Source of the DNA: CAZUGA01 sp964619885
Lineage (GTDB): Bacteria; Pseudomonadota; Gammaproteobacteria; Methylococcales; UBA1147
Assembly (NCBI GenBank): GCA_964619885.1
Contig: CAZUGA010000016.1
Location: forward strand, 24,154-88,153
Length of the DNA stretch: 64,000 nt
Direction of reading: 5' to 3'
Shown: positions 1-9,010 of the stretch, piece after piece
Numbering within the stretch: position 1 is the first letter of the stretch
Layout: the number at the start of each line of letters is the position of its first letter
The notes under the pieces: model-generated
Databases searched by the model: none
Seen by the model: the letters and a program-made list of their open reading frames with translations, nothing else
Told to the model about the DNA's origin: nothing
Position numbers and translations under genes: made by a program

Positions 1-13
1 AATAGGTTATTCG

Positions 14-1438
14 ATGAGTGAAATGGAATCAGATTTACACGCTGAGGTTTTGGTGTTGGGGGGCGGCCCCGGTGGCTATACCGCAGCATTTCGGGCTGCG
101 GATTTGGGCAAGCAGGTGGTACTGGTCGAACGCTACCCGGTGTTGGGTGGCGTGTGTTTGAACGTCGGGTGTATTCCGTCCAAGGCATTACTACATACAG
201 CGCAAGTGATACACGAAGCGGAAGAAATATCGAAAAATGGGGTAAGCTTTGGCTCGCCGAGACTCGATTTGGATAAGATTCGCGGGTGGAAGGATAGCGT
301 GACCGACAGTTTGACCAAAGGTCTAAGTGCGCTGGCCAAGCAACGCAAAGTAACGGTCGTGACCGGTCGTGGAGAATTTGCTTCTCAAACCTTATTAAAC
401 GTGCTGGGATCGGAGTCGGTCAAGACGATTTCTTTCGATCAGGCGATAGTCGCCGCGGGTTCACAGCCGACCAAGATAGCGTCTTTTCCGAACGATGATC
501 CGCGCATGATGGATTCAACCGATGCGCTCAACCTTGAAGATATCCCGAAGCGGTTACTGGTTGTTGGGGGCGGTATTATCGGGCTGGAAATGGCAACGGT
601 TTATCACGCACTGGGTTCTAAGATCAGCATCGTTGAGCTTATGGATCAGCTTATCCCCGGTTGCGACAAAGATCTGGTTCGCCCCTTGCATCAACGGATA
701 AAAAAACAATATGAGAATATTTATCTGGATAGCAAGGTCACCGGGATCAAGCCACTAAAAAAGGGTTTGAAAGTCAGTTTTGAGGGTGGAGGCGCTCCGC
801 CGACAGATACATACGACAAAATCTTAGTCGCTGTCGGGCGTCGGCCCAATGGTCGTTCTATTGGCGCTGAGCAGGCGGGAATCGACGTCAATGATGCAGG
901 GTTTATCCCGGTCGATGATCGGCAGCGGACCAATATTCCGCATATCTACGCGATCGGTGATATCGTTGGCAATCCGATGTTAGCGCATAAGGCGACACAT
1001 GAGGCCAAGGTTGCTGCCGAGGTTATCGCTGGGTTACCATCCGCGTTTCAGGCATTGACTATACCGTCAGTGGCGTATACTGACCCGGAGGTCGCCTGGA
1101 TGGGGTTGAGCGAACAGCAGGCCAAGGAGCAGGGTATAGAATACGAAAAAGCGTCTTTTCCCTGGGCCGCCAGCGGCCGCTCCTTGGGTATAGGGCGGAA
1201 GGAAGGCGTCACCAAGATAATCTGTGACAAAACCAGCAAGCGATTGCTGGGTGCGGGTATGGTTGGCACCAACGCTGGAGAATTAATTGCCGAGGCGGTC
1301 CTCGCGCTAGAGATGGGCGCGGATGCCGAGGACATTGGTTTAACCATTCATCCCCACCCAACGCTATCCGAGACCCTGGGTTTCGCCGCGGAAATGGTTG
1401 AGGGTACGATCACCGATCTATACCTTAAAAAGCGATAG
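14..1438 (+). CDS. lpdA: dihydrolipoamide dehydrogenase (E3)
   Basis: This flavoenzyme reoxidises the lipoyl groups of the pyruvate and 2-oxoglutarate dehydrogenase complexes and passes electrons to NAD+. The 474 residues match the usual length. An N-terminal FAD motif (GGGPGG, about 16-21) is followed by the redox pair C48/C53 in GGVCLNVGCIPSK. A second dinucleotide fold for NAD (VVGGGIIGLE, about 183-192) follows, and the dimer domain ends with the active-site HPHPTLSE (His448, Glu453). The ATG at 14 has only a weak ribosome site in the 13 bases visible. The other complex subunits (E1, E2) may lie to the left, outside the window. The hydrolase gene downstream begins directly after the stop codon. 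Identity is secure from the motifs. Confidence 0.97.
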   Translation: MSEMESDLHAEVLVLGGGPGGYTAAFRAADLGKQVVLVERYPVLGGVCLNVGCIPSKALLHTAQVIHEAEEISKNGVSFGSPRLDLDKIRGWKDSVTDSLTKGLSALAKQRKVTVVTGRGEFASQTLLNVLGSESVKTISFDQAIVAAGSQPTKIASFPNDDPRMMDSTDALNLEDIPKRLLVVGGGIIGLEMATVYHALGSKISIVELMDQLIPGCDKDLVRPLHQRIKKQYENIYLDSKVTGIKPLKKGLKVSFEGGGAPPTDTYDKILVAVGRRPNGRSIGAEQAGIDVNDAGFIPVDDRQRTNIPHIYAIGDIVGNPMLAHKATHEAKVAAEVIAGLPSAFQALTIPSVAYTDPEVAWMGLSEQQAKEQGIEYEKASFPWAASGRSLGIGRKEGVTKIICDKTSKRLLGAGMVGTNAGELIAEAVLALEMGADAEDIGLTIHPHPTLSETLGFAAEMVEGTITDLYLKKR

Positions 1439-2224
1439 GTGACGCCGTTAGAGCTTGCGTTCGATCGATATGGTGATGATGGTCTGCCTCTGATTATTCT
1501 GCATGGGTTATTCGGTGCCAGACGTAACTGGAACGCAATCGGGCGCAAGCTTTCTACATGTTATTCGGTTTATCTACTCGATCTTAGAAATCATGGGGCA
1601 TCGCCGCATAGTACGTCTATGGATATTCCGCATTTGGCGGCGGATCTCCAGTACTTTCTGGATCAACATGGCATCGACAAGGCGCTATTTCTAGGACACA
1701 GTCTTGGTGGCAAGGCCGCAATGTGGCTGGCGCTTACCAAACCGGAAAGCGTAATTGGGTTCATTGCAGTTGATATCGCGCCGGTATCCTATGCGCATAA
1801 TTTTGATGAGATTTATGACGCCTTGCGAAGTCTGGATTTGGCGAGCTTAGTCAGCCGGCAAGACGCAGACGAAAAACTGTCTCGGTCGATTTCCCATCCT
1901 GGTTTACGCCAGTTCCTACTGCAAAATTTAACCGTCGGACAGAAAGGTTATGTTTGGCGATTGGATTTGGATATTCTGCAAACCGCGACGCCGGATCTAT
2001 TGTCATTTCCCGCCACCGATAACATTGAACCTTATGCAGGGCCTGCTTTTCTTCTAAGGGCGGAAAACTCGAAATATGTGTTGCCGGAACATGGACAGGA
2101 GATCAAGCAATTGTTCCCTTGTGCTGACGTTGTTTTGCTTGAAAATTCGGGACATTGGGTCAACGTTGATCAACCGGATCGGGTTTTGGAGTTAATCCGA
2201 AGCTTTGGTCAACGACTAGGCTAG
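1439..2224 (+). CDS. alpha/beta hydrolase, YbfF-like esterase
   Basis: A 261-residue cytoplasmic alpha/beta-hydrolase. The oxyanion-hole region is ILHGLFGARRNW (about 20-31), the nucleophile elbow is GHSLGG with Ser88, and the catalytic His is in NSGHWVN near residue 239. The HGLFG...NW and LLDLRNHG motifs are typical of the YbfF acyl-CoA esterase group. The physiological substrate is unknown. The GTG start at 1439 directly follows the lpdA stop codon with no gap, so the two genes are very likely co-transcribed and translationally coupled. No signal peptide or membrane segment is present. Confidence 0.88.
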   Translation: MTPLELAFDRYGDDGLPLIILHGLFGARRNWNAIGRKLSTCYSVYLLDLRNHGASPHSTSMDIPHLAADLQYFLDQHGIDKALFLGHSLGGKAAMWLALTKPESVIGFIAVDIAPVSYAHNFDEIYDALRSLDLASLVSRQDADEKLSRSISHPGLRQFLLQNLTVGQKGYVWRLDLDILQTATPDLLSFPATDNIEPYAGPAFLLRAENSKYVLPEHGQEIKQLFPCADVVLLENSGHWVNVDQPDRVLELIRSFGQRLG

Positions 2225-2289
2225 AAAGTTTTAAAATAACACATTCCGTTCAATAACCATTTCCGGGCCTGCATCAAGGTCTATTCCGG

Positions 2290-2295
2290 TATAAT
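2290..2295 (+). promoter_or_regulatory. candidate -10 box for argG
   Basis: A perfect TATAAT lies 41 bases before the argG start codon, in the 112-base gap after the hydrolase gene. No good -35 match is found 16-18 bases upstream, so the promoter would depend on an activator or other contacts. Assignment rests on position and the hexamer only. Confidence 0.4.
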
Positions 2296-2336
2296 GCCCG
2301 CCGATACCGAAAATCTAAGGTGCAAAGAACAAGTCT

Positions 2337-3554
2337 ATGTCAGATATAAATAAAGTAGTGCTCGCATATTCTGGGGGATTGGATACCTCGGTAATTTTAA
2401 AATGGTTGCAGGAGAAATACGACTGCGAGGTTGTCACGTTCACTGCAGATATTGGTCAAGGTGAAGAGGTAGAACCCGCGCGTGCGAAAGCGCAAGCCAT
2501 GGGCATAAATGAAATTTATATCGATGATCTGTGCGAAGAATATGTGCGTGATTTTGTCTTTCCGATGTTTCGCAGTAACGCCATTTACGAGGGTGAATAT
2601 TTACTGGGTACATCGATTGCACGCCCATTGATCGCCAAACGGTTGATTGAAATTGCCAATGAAACGGGTTCCAATGCGATTTCGCACGGTGCCACCGGAA
2701 AAGGGAATGATCAGGTGCGTTTTGAACTTGGTGCCTACGCGTTGAGACCCGATATTCATGTGATTGCACCGTGGCGCGAGTGGGATCTAAATTCCCGGGA
2801 ATCATTACTTGCCTACGCTGAGTCTCACGGAATTCCGGTGGAGATGAAGCGTGGTAAGAGCAGTCCATATTCTATGGATGCGAATCTTCTGCATATTTCT
2901 TATGAAGGAGGGATCCTCGAAGATCCTTGGGCAGAGCCCGAAGACGACATGTGGCGCTGGTCAGTTTCTCCTGAAGCCGCGCCCGATTCGCCTTCGTATA
3001 TTGAATTGAGCTACAAGATGGGGGATATTGTTGCCATTGATGGGGTGGAGATGTCGCCGGCCACTATATTGGAAAACCTCAACAAGATTGGGGGGCAGAA
3101 CGGAATCGGCCGGTTGGATATCGTAGAGAACCGTTATGTGGGTATGAAATCGAGGGGTTGTTACGAAACACCGGGCGGGACCATCATGTTGAAAGCGCAC
3201 CGTGCGATTGAATCGCTGACATTGGACCGCGAAGTTGCCCACCTGAAAGACGAACTTATGCCGCGCTACGCTAGTTTGATTTACAACGGTTATTGGTGGA
3301 GCCCGGAACGCAAAATGTTGCAGGAAATGATTGATGCGTCCCAGGTTTCGGTAAATGGTCTGGTACGATTGAAGTTATACAAGGGTAACGTTGTAGTCGT
3401 CGGCCGGGCGTCTGAATCAGACAGCTTGTTCGACGAGAATATTGCGACCTTTGAGGATGATCAGGGTGCCTATAACCAGCAGGATGCAGAAGGATTTATC
3501 AAGTTGAACGCACTTAGAATGCGAATTGCCGCCAGACAGTCCCGGCACTCTTGA
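2337..3554 (+). CDS. argG: argininosuccinate synthase
   Basis: Joins citrulline and aspartate with ATP in the next-to-last step of arginine synthesis. The 405 residues are the normal size for the bacterial type-I enzyme. The N-terminal PP-loop SGGLDTS (12-18) binds ATP, and the family signatures HGATGKGNDQVRFE and SRGCYETPGG are visible. The gene appears to be transcribed on its own: a TATAAT precedes it and a strong hairpin follows. No other arginine genes are nearby. Confidence 0.98.
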   Translation: MSDINKVVLAYSGGLDTSVILKWLQEKYDCEVVTFTADIGQGEEVEPARAKAQAMGINEIYIDDLCEEYVRDFVFPMFRSNAIYEGEYLLGTSIARPLIAKRLIEIANETGSNAISHGATGKGNDQVRFELGAYALRPDIHVIAPWREWDLNSRESLLAYAESHGIPVEMKRGKSSPYSMDANLLHISYEGGILEDPWAEPEDDMWRWSVSPEAAPDSPSYIELSYKMGDIVAIDGVEMSPATILENLNKIGGQNGIGRLDIVENRYVGMKSRGCYETPGGTIMLKAHRAIESLTLDREVAHLKDELMPRYASLIYNGYWWSPERKMLQEMIDASQVSVNGLVRLKLYKGNVVVVGRASESDSLFDENIATFEDDQGAYNQQDAEGFIKLNALRMRIAARQSRHS

Positions 3555-3560
3555 AGGGTT

Positions 3561-3586
3561 GCGGGGGCGGATAGATCCGCCCCCGC
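3561..3586 (+). terminator. strong hairpin after argG
   Basis: A perfect 12-bp stem (GCGGGGGCGGAT with its complement) around a 2-base AG loop begins 6 bases after the argG stop codon. Only a broken T-rich tail (GGATTCTT) follows, so it is an imperfect intrinsic terminator. It lies between convergent genes and may serve both directions. Confidence 0.7.
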
Positions 3587-3618
3587 GGATTCTTACTAAT
3601 GAATTTTGAAAAAATTAT

Positions 3619-4578
3619 CTAGACCGATATTCCGTATTTGTGAATTCGGTACAGCAACGTGTCTCGACTCAACCCTAAAAGCCTTGCAGATTTACTGCGA
3701 TTACCGTTCGTACGTTGTAGCGCTTGGTTAATTAAGTCGATTTCCAACGTTTCCAGGTCTAGACCGGACTCAGGTAGCGAAAATGATGGGTGACCGTTTT
3801 CTGTCGTAGCGGCGTTGGATGTAAATTCAAACGGTAGGTTGGCGGGTTCTATTGTTGTTCCCGGCAGTAATACAGCCAAGCGTTCGCACAAATTGCGCAA
3901 TTCCCGTACATTACCAGGCCAGCTGTATTTCGATAATAAATTGATCGAAGCTTTGCTAAACTTTGGCGCTGCCATGCCGTGTTCTTCGGTAAAGTGCGCC
4001 ATAAAATGTTTGATTAAGCGTTCTACATCACTGGCTCTTTCTCGAAGCGGTGGGATTTGCAACGGCACGACGTTCAAACGGAAAAATAGATCGCGGCGGA
4101 ATTCGCCCGATTCGATTTTTTCGTCGAGGTTGGAATTGGTTGCGGCAATAACCCGGACATCGACGGTTTGGGTCTGGGTTTGGCCAACCGGCTGACATTC
4201 TCCGGTTTCCAAAAATCGCAGCAATTTGGCCTGGATCGGTAGCGGCAAAGAATCAATTTCATCAAGGAACAGCGTGCCCTTATGTGCCGCTTGCAATTTT
4301 CCGGTTTGGTTGCCGATGGCCCCGGTAAATGCACCTTTTTGATGCCCAAACAGCTCGGATTCTGCAATGCTTTCGGGTAGAGCGGCGCAGTTTATTGCAA
4401 TAAACGCTTCGCTGGCGCGTGTGCTTATTTGCTGCAAAGCATTGGCGATTACCTCTTTTCCAGTGCCGGTTTCGCCTGTGATTAACACGGTTACATCGGT
4501 TGCGGCGATCATATTGGCGCTACGCAGCAGCGATTCAAAATTGGGCGATCGTCCTATCAGCGATCTGAAAGTATCCAT
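3619..4578 (-). CDS. sigma-54 activator without a sensory domain
   Basis: A 319-residue bacterial enhancer-binding protein made only of the AAA+ domain and a Fis-type helix-turn-helix. Walker A is GETGTGKE (35-42) and the sigma-54 contact loop is intact as GAFTGA (82-87). The C-terminal helix-turn-helix is around 285-319. The usual N-terminal receiver, GAF or PAS domain is missing, because the AAA+ domain starts about ten residues from the N-terminus. It resembles PspF-type activators, which are controlled by a partner protein rather than by phosphorylation. The ATG has an AGAGGC ribosome site. It lies 51 bases downstream of the TauE-like exporter gene on the same strand, so the two are probably co-transcribed. 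The target promoter is not identifiable here. Confidence 0.9.
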   Translation of the reverse strand: MDTFRSLIGRSPNFESLLRSANMIAATDVTVLITGETGTGKEVIANALQQISTRASEAFIAINCAALPESIAESELFGHQKGAFTGAIGNQTGKLQAAHKGTLFLDEIDSLPLPIQAKLLRFLETGECQPVGQTQTQTVDVRVIAATNSNLDEKIESGEFRRDLFFRLNVVPLQIPPLRERASDVERLIKHFMAHFTEEHGMAAPKFSKASINLLSKYSWPGNVRELRNLCERLAVLLPGTTIEPANLPFEFTSNAATTENGHPSFSLPESGLDLETLEIDLINQALQRTNGNRSKSARLLGLSRDTLLYRIHKYGISV

Positions 4579-4629
4579 TTTATTGCCTCTTCTAGACTCA
4601 AGTATCGTCGGTAAGTCTTATTGTTTTTA

Positions 4630-5346
4630 TTACATCGACTGCATTCTAAGCGGATATAGTTGCGGAAAGGCGGCGAAAATCGCCAGCATAATCATAAAGA
4701 CTCCCGCAAATTGTCTGAATCTGCGATTCTGAGACAGCCTGCTCATCAGACTGGTCATTATACCCACGCTCATTACTGCGGGTAAAGTTCCAATTCCAAA
4801 AGCAAGCATGGTTAAAGCGCTACGTTGAATGTCGCCCGTGGTTGCCGATAATGCCAAGGCTGCATAAACCAACCCGCATGGAAGCCAGCCCCAAATAACC
4901 CCAAAAAAGAATGCGCTGGGTAAAGTATGGATTGGAATCAAGCGCCGTCCGACCGGTTCTATGAATTTCCAAAAGCCTGCCCCGACTCTTTCTATATAGG
5001 CAAAACGCGGAAACCAGCCCGCGATATAAAGCCCCGCACCCGCCATAAATAACGCAGATCCAATTTGCAATATTCGGTATCCGGTTTCCTGGCCGAACGG
5101 GACGGTAACCGCTTTGTGAAGAAATCCTACCAGCAGGCCGGCAGTTGTATAGCTTAAGACGCGACCGAAATTGTAGCTAAAAACATAGGGTACAAGAGTC
5201 GACGTGTGTGCACGTATATCTTTTCTAAGCCCCAGGGTTAGTGCTCCGATGATAGAACCACACATGCCGAGGCAATGTAGACTGCTGAACAAACCCATGA
5301 TCAGGGCGACCAGATATGAGGTGTTGAAGGCTTCGTGAATAACCAT
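4630..5346 (-). CDS. TauE/SafE (UreH-like) family membrane protein
   Basis: A polytopic inner-membrane protein of about 238 residues with roughly six hydrophobic segments. The first helix carries HCLGMCGS, the Cys-containing motif of the UreH_2/TauE group that occurs near cytochrome oxidase and metal-handling genes. A second Cys-containing segment (WGWLPCGLVY) is in the middle. The substrate is unknown; metal or sulfur-compound export is a family-level guess. ATG at 5346 is preferred over the in-frame GTG at 5367 because it sits just before the first helix and has an upstream AAGG. It is probably co-transcribed with the sigma-54 activator that follows. Confidence 0.82.
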   Translation of the reverse strand: MVIHEAFNTSYLVALIMGLFSSLHCLGMCGSIIGALTLGLRKDIRAHTSTLVPYVFSYNFGRVLSYTTAGLLVGFLHKAVTVPFGQETGYRILQIGSALFMAGAGLYIAGWFPRFAYIERVGAGFWKFIEPVGRRLIPIHTLPSAFFFGVIWGWLPCGLVYAALALSATTGDIQRSALTMLAFGIGTLPAVMSVGIMTSLMSRLSQNRRFRQFAGVFMIMLAIFAAFPQLYPLRMQSM

Positions 5347-5367
5347 AGCGGGGACGAACCTTAGCAC

Positions 5368-5790
5368 AGAATTTTATCAGTACAAAAGTATTCAGGCTGT
5401 AGTAATTCTATAGCTTTGGGTGGGGTGTATGATTGTTTGAAAAAGTTGTAATTTTGATACAAATTGTTGGCTTTTTGGTAAAAATAAGCCATATAACCTA
5501 TTTTAGTAGGGTAAATAACACAGTTTTTTTAATTAACATTTTCAAAATATTCTAATTCATTGAATTATAAGTATAAATAAAAGGCATAATTTGTGCTTTA
5601 CACTAAAGATATTTGCTGATTTACAACAACTGTTGTGCTGGGCGACGGAGATTGGCTCGGACTCAATTTTTTGGGGATAACAATTGATGTGTCGTTAAAT
5701 TAGTAAAGTGCCATTTTTGCAGTGATAGTATTTGTTTTTCTGCATGAAAATAAAGTAATAATAATTTTTAGTTCGCAAGCGAGGGTTGGA
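5368..5790. other. AT-rich divergent intergenic region
   Basis: This 423-base AT-rich gap separates the exporter (leftward) from the TonB-dependent receptor (rightward). It must hold both promoters. I see several TATAAT-like stretches but no single convincing -35/-10 pair, and no clear Fur or other operator palindrome. No gene is apparent. Confidence 0.5.
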
Positions 5791-8052
5791 ATGAGTTTAA
5801 AATTTCTAAAAAGGGCAGCGGCTGCGGGATTGCTGATTGCCCCAATGCAGGGCATCAGTGAAGAGCAACAAAATACCGAGGCAGAGAGAGAGACGATTGC
5901 CGCTGCTGATCAAGTAGTTGCTGAAGAGCAACTTGCGGCAGCGGACCAAAATCAAAGTGCGGGGGCTGCGAATGCCGAAAAAGATAGCGGGTACGCTATC
6001 CCTGAAGAAACCACGACCGAAAATTTGTCGACGATAACTATCGAGGGTCGATATCAACGGCAAGGAACCATCTCGTTACAGCCGGGCTCAGGCGGTACGT
6101 TGGATACGTCTGAATTGTTAAAGCGCGTACCGGGTGCGAATGTTAATCGCAATGGGCCGTTAACCAATTTGCCGCAATATCGTGGACTTTATGGAAATCA
6201 GATCAATGTGTCTGTAGACGGTGTCAATCTTAAAGAAGTTGGTCCTAATAGCATGGACACCAGCTTGAGTAATTTGCCCAAATCGGTTGTAAAGTCGGTC
6301 AAGGTTTATCGAGGGATTGCCCCGGTCAGTAGCGGAATCGAGACTCTGGGTGGAACGATCGCAACCGAAGGCAAAAAAGGTCAATTTTCCGAGGACGGCG
6401 GAATTGTAACGCACGGCGCGGCTTCTACGGGTTTTAGCTGGGTTAATAACGGATGGTTTTCCGGATTGAATGCAAGCGTAGCCAACGACAATCACCTTTT
6501 ATTCTTCAATGGCTCATATGAGAAAGGCAACGATTATAATTTTGGCGATGGTCTAAGCGTAACTCCAACCGAATACGAAAGAGGTACTTGGGGAATGGGC
6601 TATGGTTTTCAGACGGGTGCCCACGAGGCAGGCATAAGTTACAACTATAAGGATACCAACAACGCGGGTACGCCTTCTTTGCCATTGGACATCAATTATA
6701 TTCGCAGCCACGTAGCGAATGGAAATTACTCTTTTGAATTCGACAACGGTTATACGTTAGATTTTACGGGTTTTTTCCAAACCTCAACGCACCAAATGGA
6801 TAATTTTACTTTGCGTGTGCCACCACGGCCCGGAGGCGGGGCTCGACGTTTCCGGTTTATTGATAACGAGTTGGATGCGGGTGGTTATCGATTGATGTTG
6901 ACGATTCCGGAATTGATGTCCGGCAATTTGAAGTTAGGCGTGGATGGAGATTTGGCCAATCACAATGCGGTCGTGCGGGATCCGACCAATGGCAGTTTTT
7001 TCATTACCGCTTTCAATAATGCAGAAATCAACCGTTACGCCGCATTTGCAGAATGGGATGGCCAATTCGCAGATGATTGGGGGTTGGAGCTTGGCATTCG
7101 TTATAACAGGATCGAAATGGATGCGGGTAATGTCGGAACAAGCCTAAGCCCGCCGCCCGCGCAGCTATTGGCCACGCGCTTTAATTCAAGAAGCAAGAAG
7201 CAATCTAATAATAATGTTGATGGCGTTGCTGTCTTACGTTATGCGGCCAACGAATCCCTGGATTTGGAGTTGGGTGTCGCAAGTAAAACACGTGCGCCTA
7301 GCTACCAGCAGCGTTATAACTGGATTCCTTTAGAAACAACCGGTGGACTGGCGGACGGTAGGGTCTATGTGGGCGATATTGATTTAAAAAGTGAACGGTC
7401 TTACGAAGCTGAATTTTCGTTGGATTGGCATACCGATAGCTACTACATCACTCCGGGCGTTTTCTATCGCTACATCGATAATTTTATCCAAGGCATACCC
7501 GTAACAGATGTACCAACCCTGATGGTTGCCGGTAGAATCCAACCGGGTGGTCCTGCACCGTTGCAATTCGGTAACATCAATGCGGAACTCTATGGAACCG
7601 ATGTCGAAATGGGTATTAAGGTGACCGATTGGATGCGGTTTGATGGGATCTTGAGCTATGTTCGTGGACGCAGGGTCGGCAGTATTTCGGATAATCTTTA
7701 TCGCATCGCACCGTTGAATGGACGGGTGAAAATGACCTTGGAGCGCGCTGCCTGGAGCGGTATTTTCGAGTTTGTCGGAGCTGCGAAACAAACCAGTACT
7801 GCTGCGTTTAACGGAGAAACGAGTACAGCGGGTTATGGACTTTTCAATGTACGGGTCCAATTCCAGCCGCAAACTGGCGGGGCAGCAGGACTTACATTGG
7901 CTGCTGGAGTCGATAACGTGACCAATAAGTTGTACGCGGATCATTTATCCGGCGTCAACAGAGCATTTAATCCCGACCTGGTCGGTATTGCTAATCCAAG
8001 GGTTCCCAGTCCTGGTCGAAATGTTTACCTTACGGCCGGCTATAACTGGTGA
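5791..8052 (+). CDS. TonB-dependent outer-membrane receptor
   Basis: A 753-residue receptor that imports a scarce ligand across the outer membrane using TonB energy. The ATG at 5791 (MSLKFLKRAAAAGLLIAP) gives a plausible signal peptide; the GTG at 5722 would add an unlikely extension. After a low-complexity Ala/Glu-rich stretch comes the plug domain, with LDTSELLKRVPGANV and VDGVNL. A long beta-barrel follows and ends in an aromatic strand (GYNW). The ligand cannot be told from sequence; siderophore, metal complex and vitamin are all possible. The nearby TauE-like protein could hint at a metal, but this is inference. A terminator hairpin follows. Confidence 0.9.
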   Translation: MSLKFLKRAAAAGLLIAPMQGISEEQQNTEAERETIAAADQVVAEEQLAAADQNQSAGAANAEKDSGYAIPEETTTENLSTITIEGRYQRQGTISLQPGSGGTLDTSELLKRVPGANVNRNGPLTNLPQYRGLYGNQINVSVDGVNLKEVGPNSMDTSLSNLPKSVVKSVKVYRGIAPVSSGIETLGGTIATEGKKGQFSEDGGIVTHGAASTGFSWVNNGWFSGLNASVANDNHLLFFNGSYEKGNDYNFGDGLSVTPTEYERGTWGMGYGFQTGAHEAGISYNYKDTNNAGTPSLPLDINYIRSHVANGNYSFEFDNGYTLDFTGFFQTSTHQMDNFTLRVPPRPGGGARRFRFIDNELDAGGYRLMLTIPELMSGNLKLGVDGDLANHNAVVRDPTNGSFFITAFNNAEINRYAAFAEWDGQFADDWGLELGIRYNRIEMDAGNVGTSLSPPPAQLLATRFNSRSKKQSNNNVDGVAVLRYAANESLDLELGVASKTRAPSYQQRYNWIPLETTGGLADGRVYVGDIDLKSERSYEAEFSLDWHTDSYYITPGVFYRYIDNFIQGIPVTDVPTLMVAGRIQPGGPAPLQFGNINAELYGTDVEMGIKVTDWMRFDGILSYVRGRRVGSISDNLYRIAPLNGRVKMTLERAAWSGIFEFVGAAKQTSTAAFNGETSTAGYGLFNVRVQFQPQTGGAAGLTLAAGVDNVTNKLYADHLSGVNRAFNPDLVGIANPRVPSPGRNVYLTAGYNW

Positions 8053-8093
8053 TATTCTAGCCACTTAAGGCTCAAATTTAGCCATAGTATTGA

Positions 8094-8119
8094 AGCGGGC
8101 ATATGGCCCGCTTTTTTTT
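8094..8119 (+). terminator. intrinsic terminator of the receptor gene
   Basis: A 7-bp perfect stem (AGCGGGC/GCCCGCT) with a 5-base loop is followed by eight T residues, 42 bases after the receptor stop codon. This is a textbook Rho-independent terminator on the plus strand. Confidence 0.92.
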
Positions 8120-8240
8120 GGGTGTTGTGAACGGCGTATTGTTAATGAACTACGTAAAATTTGCGCTGGATTGCTTAAACTTGGTCAGATCAGAACCTTG
8201 GTCTTATTCCAGGTAACCGAAAATCATTGCGTATCGGGCT

Positions 8241-8924
8241 TTATCCGTGCAAAGCGACCGACAGCATCTGTTCCAATTGGCCAAAGCGGTTAGCGTAATC
8301 TTGTTGACTCAATCGAATGACGTCGTAGGCTTCGTCTTGGTCGTAGATGTGAGTGATTTCTACTTTATTCAGATTTTCTTTGGGCGCTTCTTTGTAGGTT
8401 AGGAAGTAATGATGCAGTCGATCAACGATATTCTGTGGACAGTCTTTGATGGATTTGTATTCTCCGTAAACGCCATCGTCCTTGAGTACCGCAATAATCT
8501 TATCGTCAGATTCGTCTCCATCGATCATTCTGAAACCGCCGATAGGAATCGCTTGCAGCAGGATGTCTCCGTGACTTACGGTTTTTTCGGTGAGTACGCA
8601 AATATCGAGAGGATCCTGGTCGCCGACTAAATCTGGCCGGTTGGTTTTTTCCGCTGCATACGTCGCAGTATCTTCGCCGCAGTAGGTTTGTGGGAGAAAG
8701 CCATATAAACAAGGGCAAATATTGGAATATTTTTGCGGTCGGTCTATGGTTAAATGCCCGGTGATCTTCTCAATTTCGTATTTGACTGTATCGGTTGGCA
8801 CAACTTCAATATACGCTGTGACCAGTGCAGGTGCGTTGTCACCAATTGGTACACCATGCCAAGGGTGCGCCTTGAACAAATTTCCCATCAAAGTCCATAA
8901 AGGTTCGTTGCGATTTTGCTTCAT
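8241..8924 (-). CDS. ppa: family I inorganic pyrophosphatase
   Basis: Hydrolyses pyrophosphate to drive biosynthetic reactions forward in the cytoplasm. The 227 residues include the metal-binding signature GDQDPLDIC, in which the family's conserved Asp residues are intact. Other conserved stretches are KYEIEK near the N-terminus, YGFLPQTYCGED and DGDESDDKIIAV. It is longer than the E. coli enzyme (about 176 residues), with extra N- and C-terminal segments, and resembles the larger proteobacterial variants. It is probably transcribed alone. Confidence 0.94.
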   Translation of the reverse strand: MKQNRNEPLWTLMGNLFKAHPWHGVPIGDNAPALVTAYIEVVPTDTVKYEIEKITGHLTIDRPQKYSNICPCLYGFLPQTYCGEDTATYAAEKTNRPDLVGDQDPLDICVLTEKTVSHGDILLQAIPIGGFRMIDGDESDDKIIAVLKDDGVYGEYKSIKDCPQNIVDRLHHYFLTYKEAPKENLNKVEITHIYDQDEAYDVIRLSQQDYANRFGQLEQMLSVALHG

Positions 8925-9010
8925 ATTTGTTTTATGTCTTTATCGGAAATTAAAACCATCCTGAATATTGAATGGGATGACAAACTGTAAACACCGTGTA
9001 GTCCGATGGA

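Noticed and set aside
2440..2868. 142-residue minus-strand frame inside argG
   Set aside because: Complete antisense overlap with a strongly conserved gene.
5368..5790. Fur box upstream of the TonB-dependent receptor
   Set aside because: AT-rich stretches are present, but none has the expected palindromic symmetry well enough to call.
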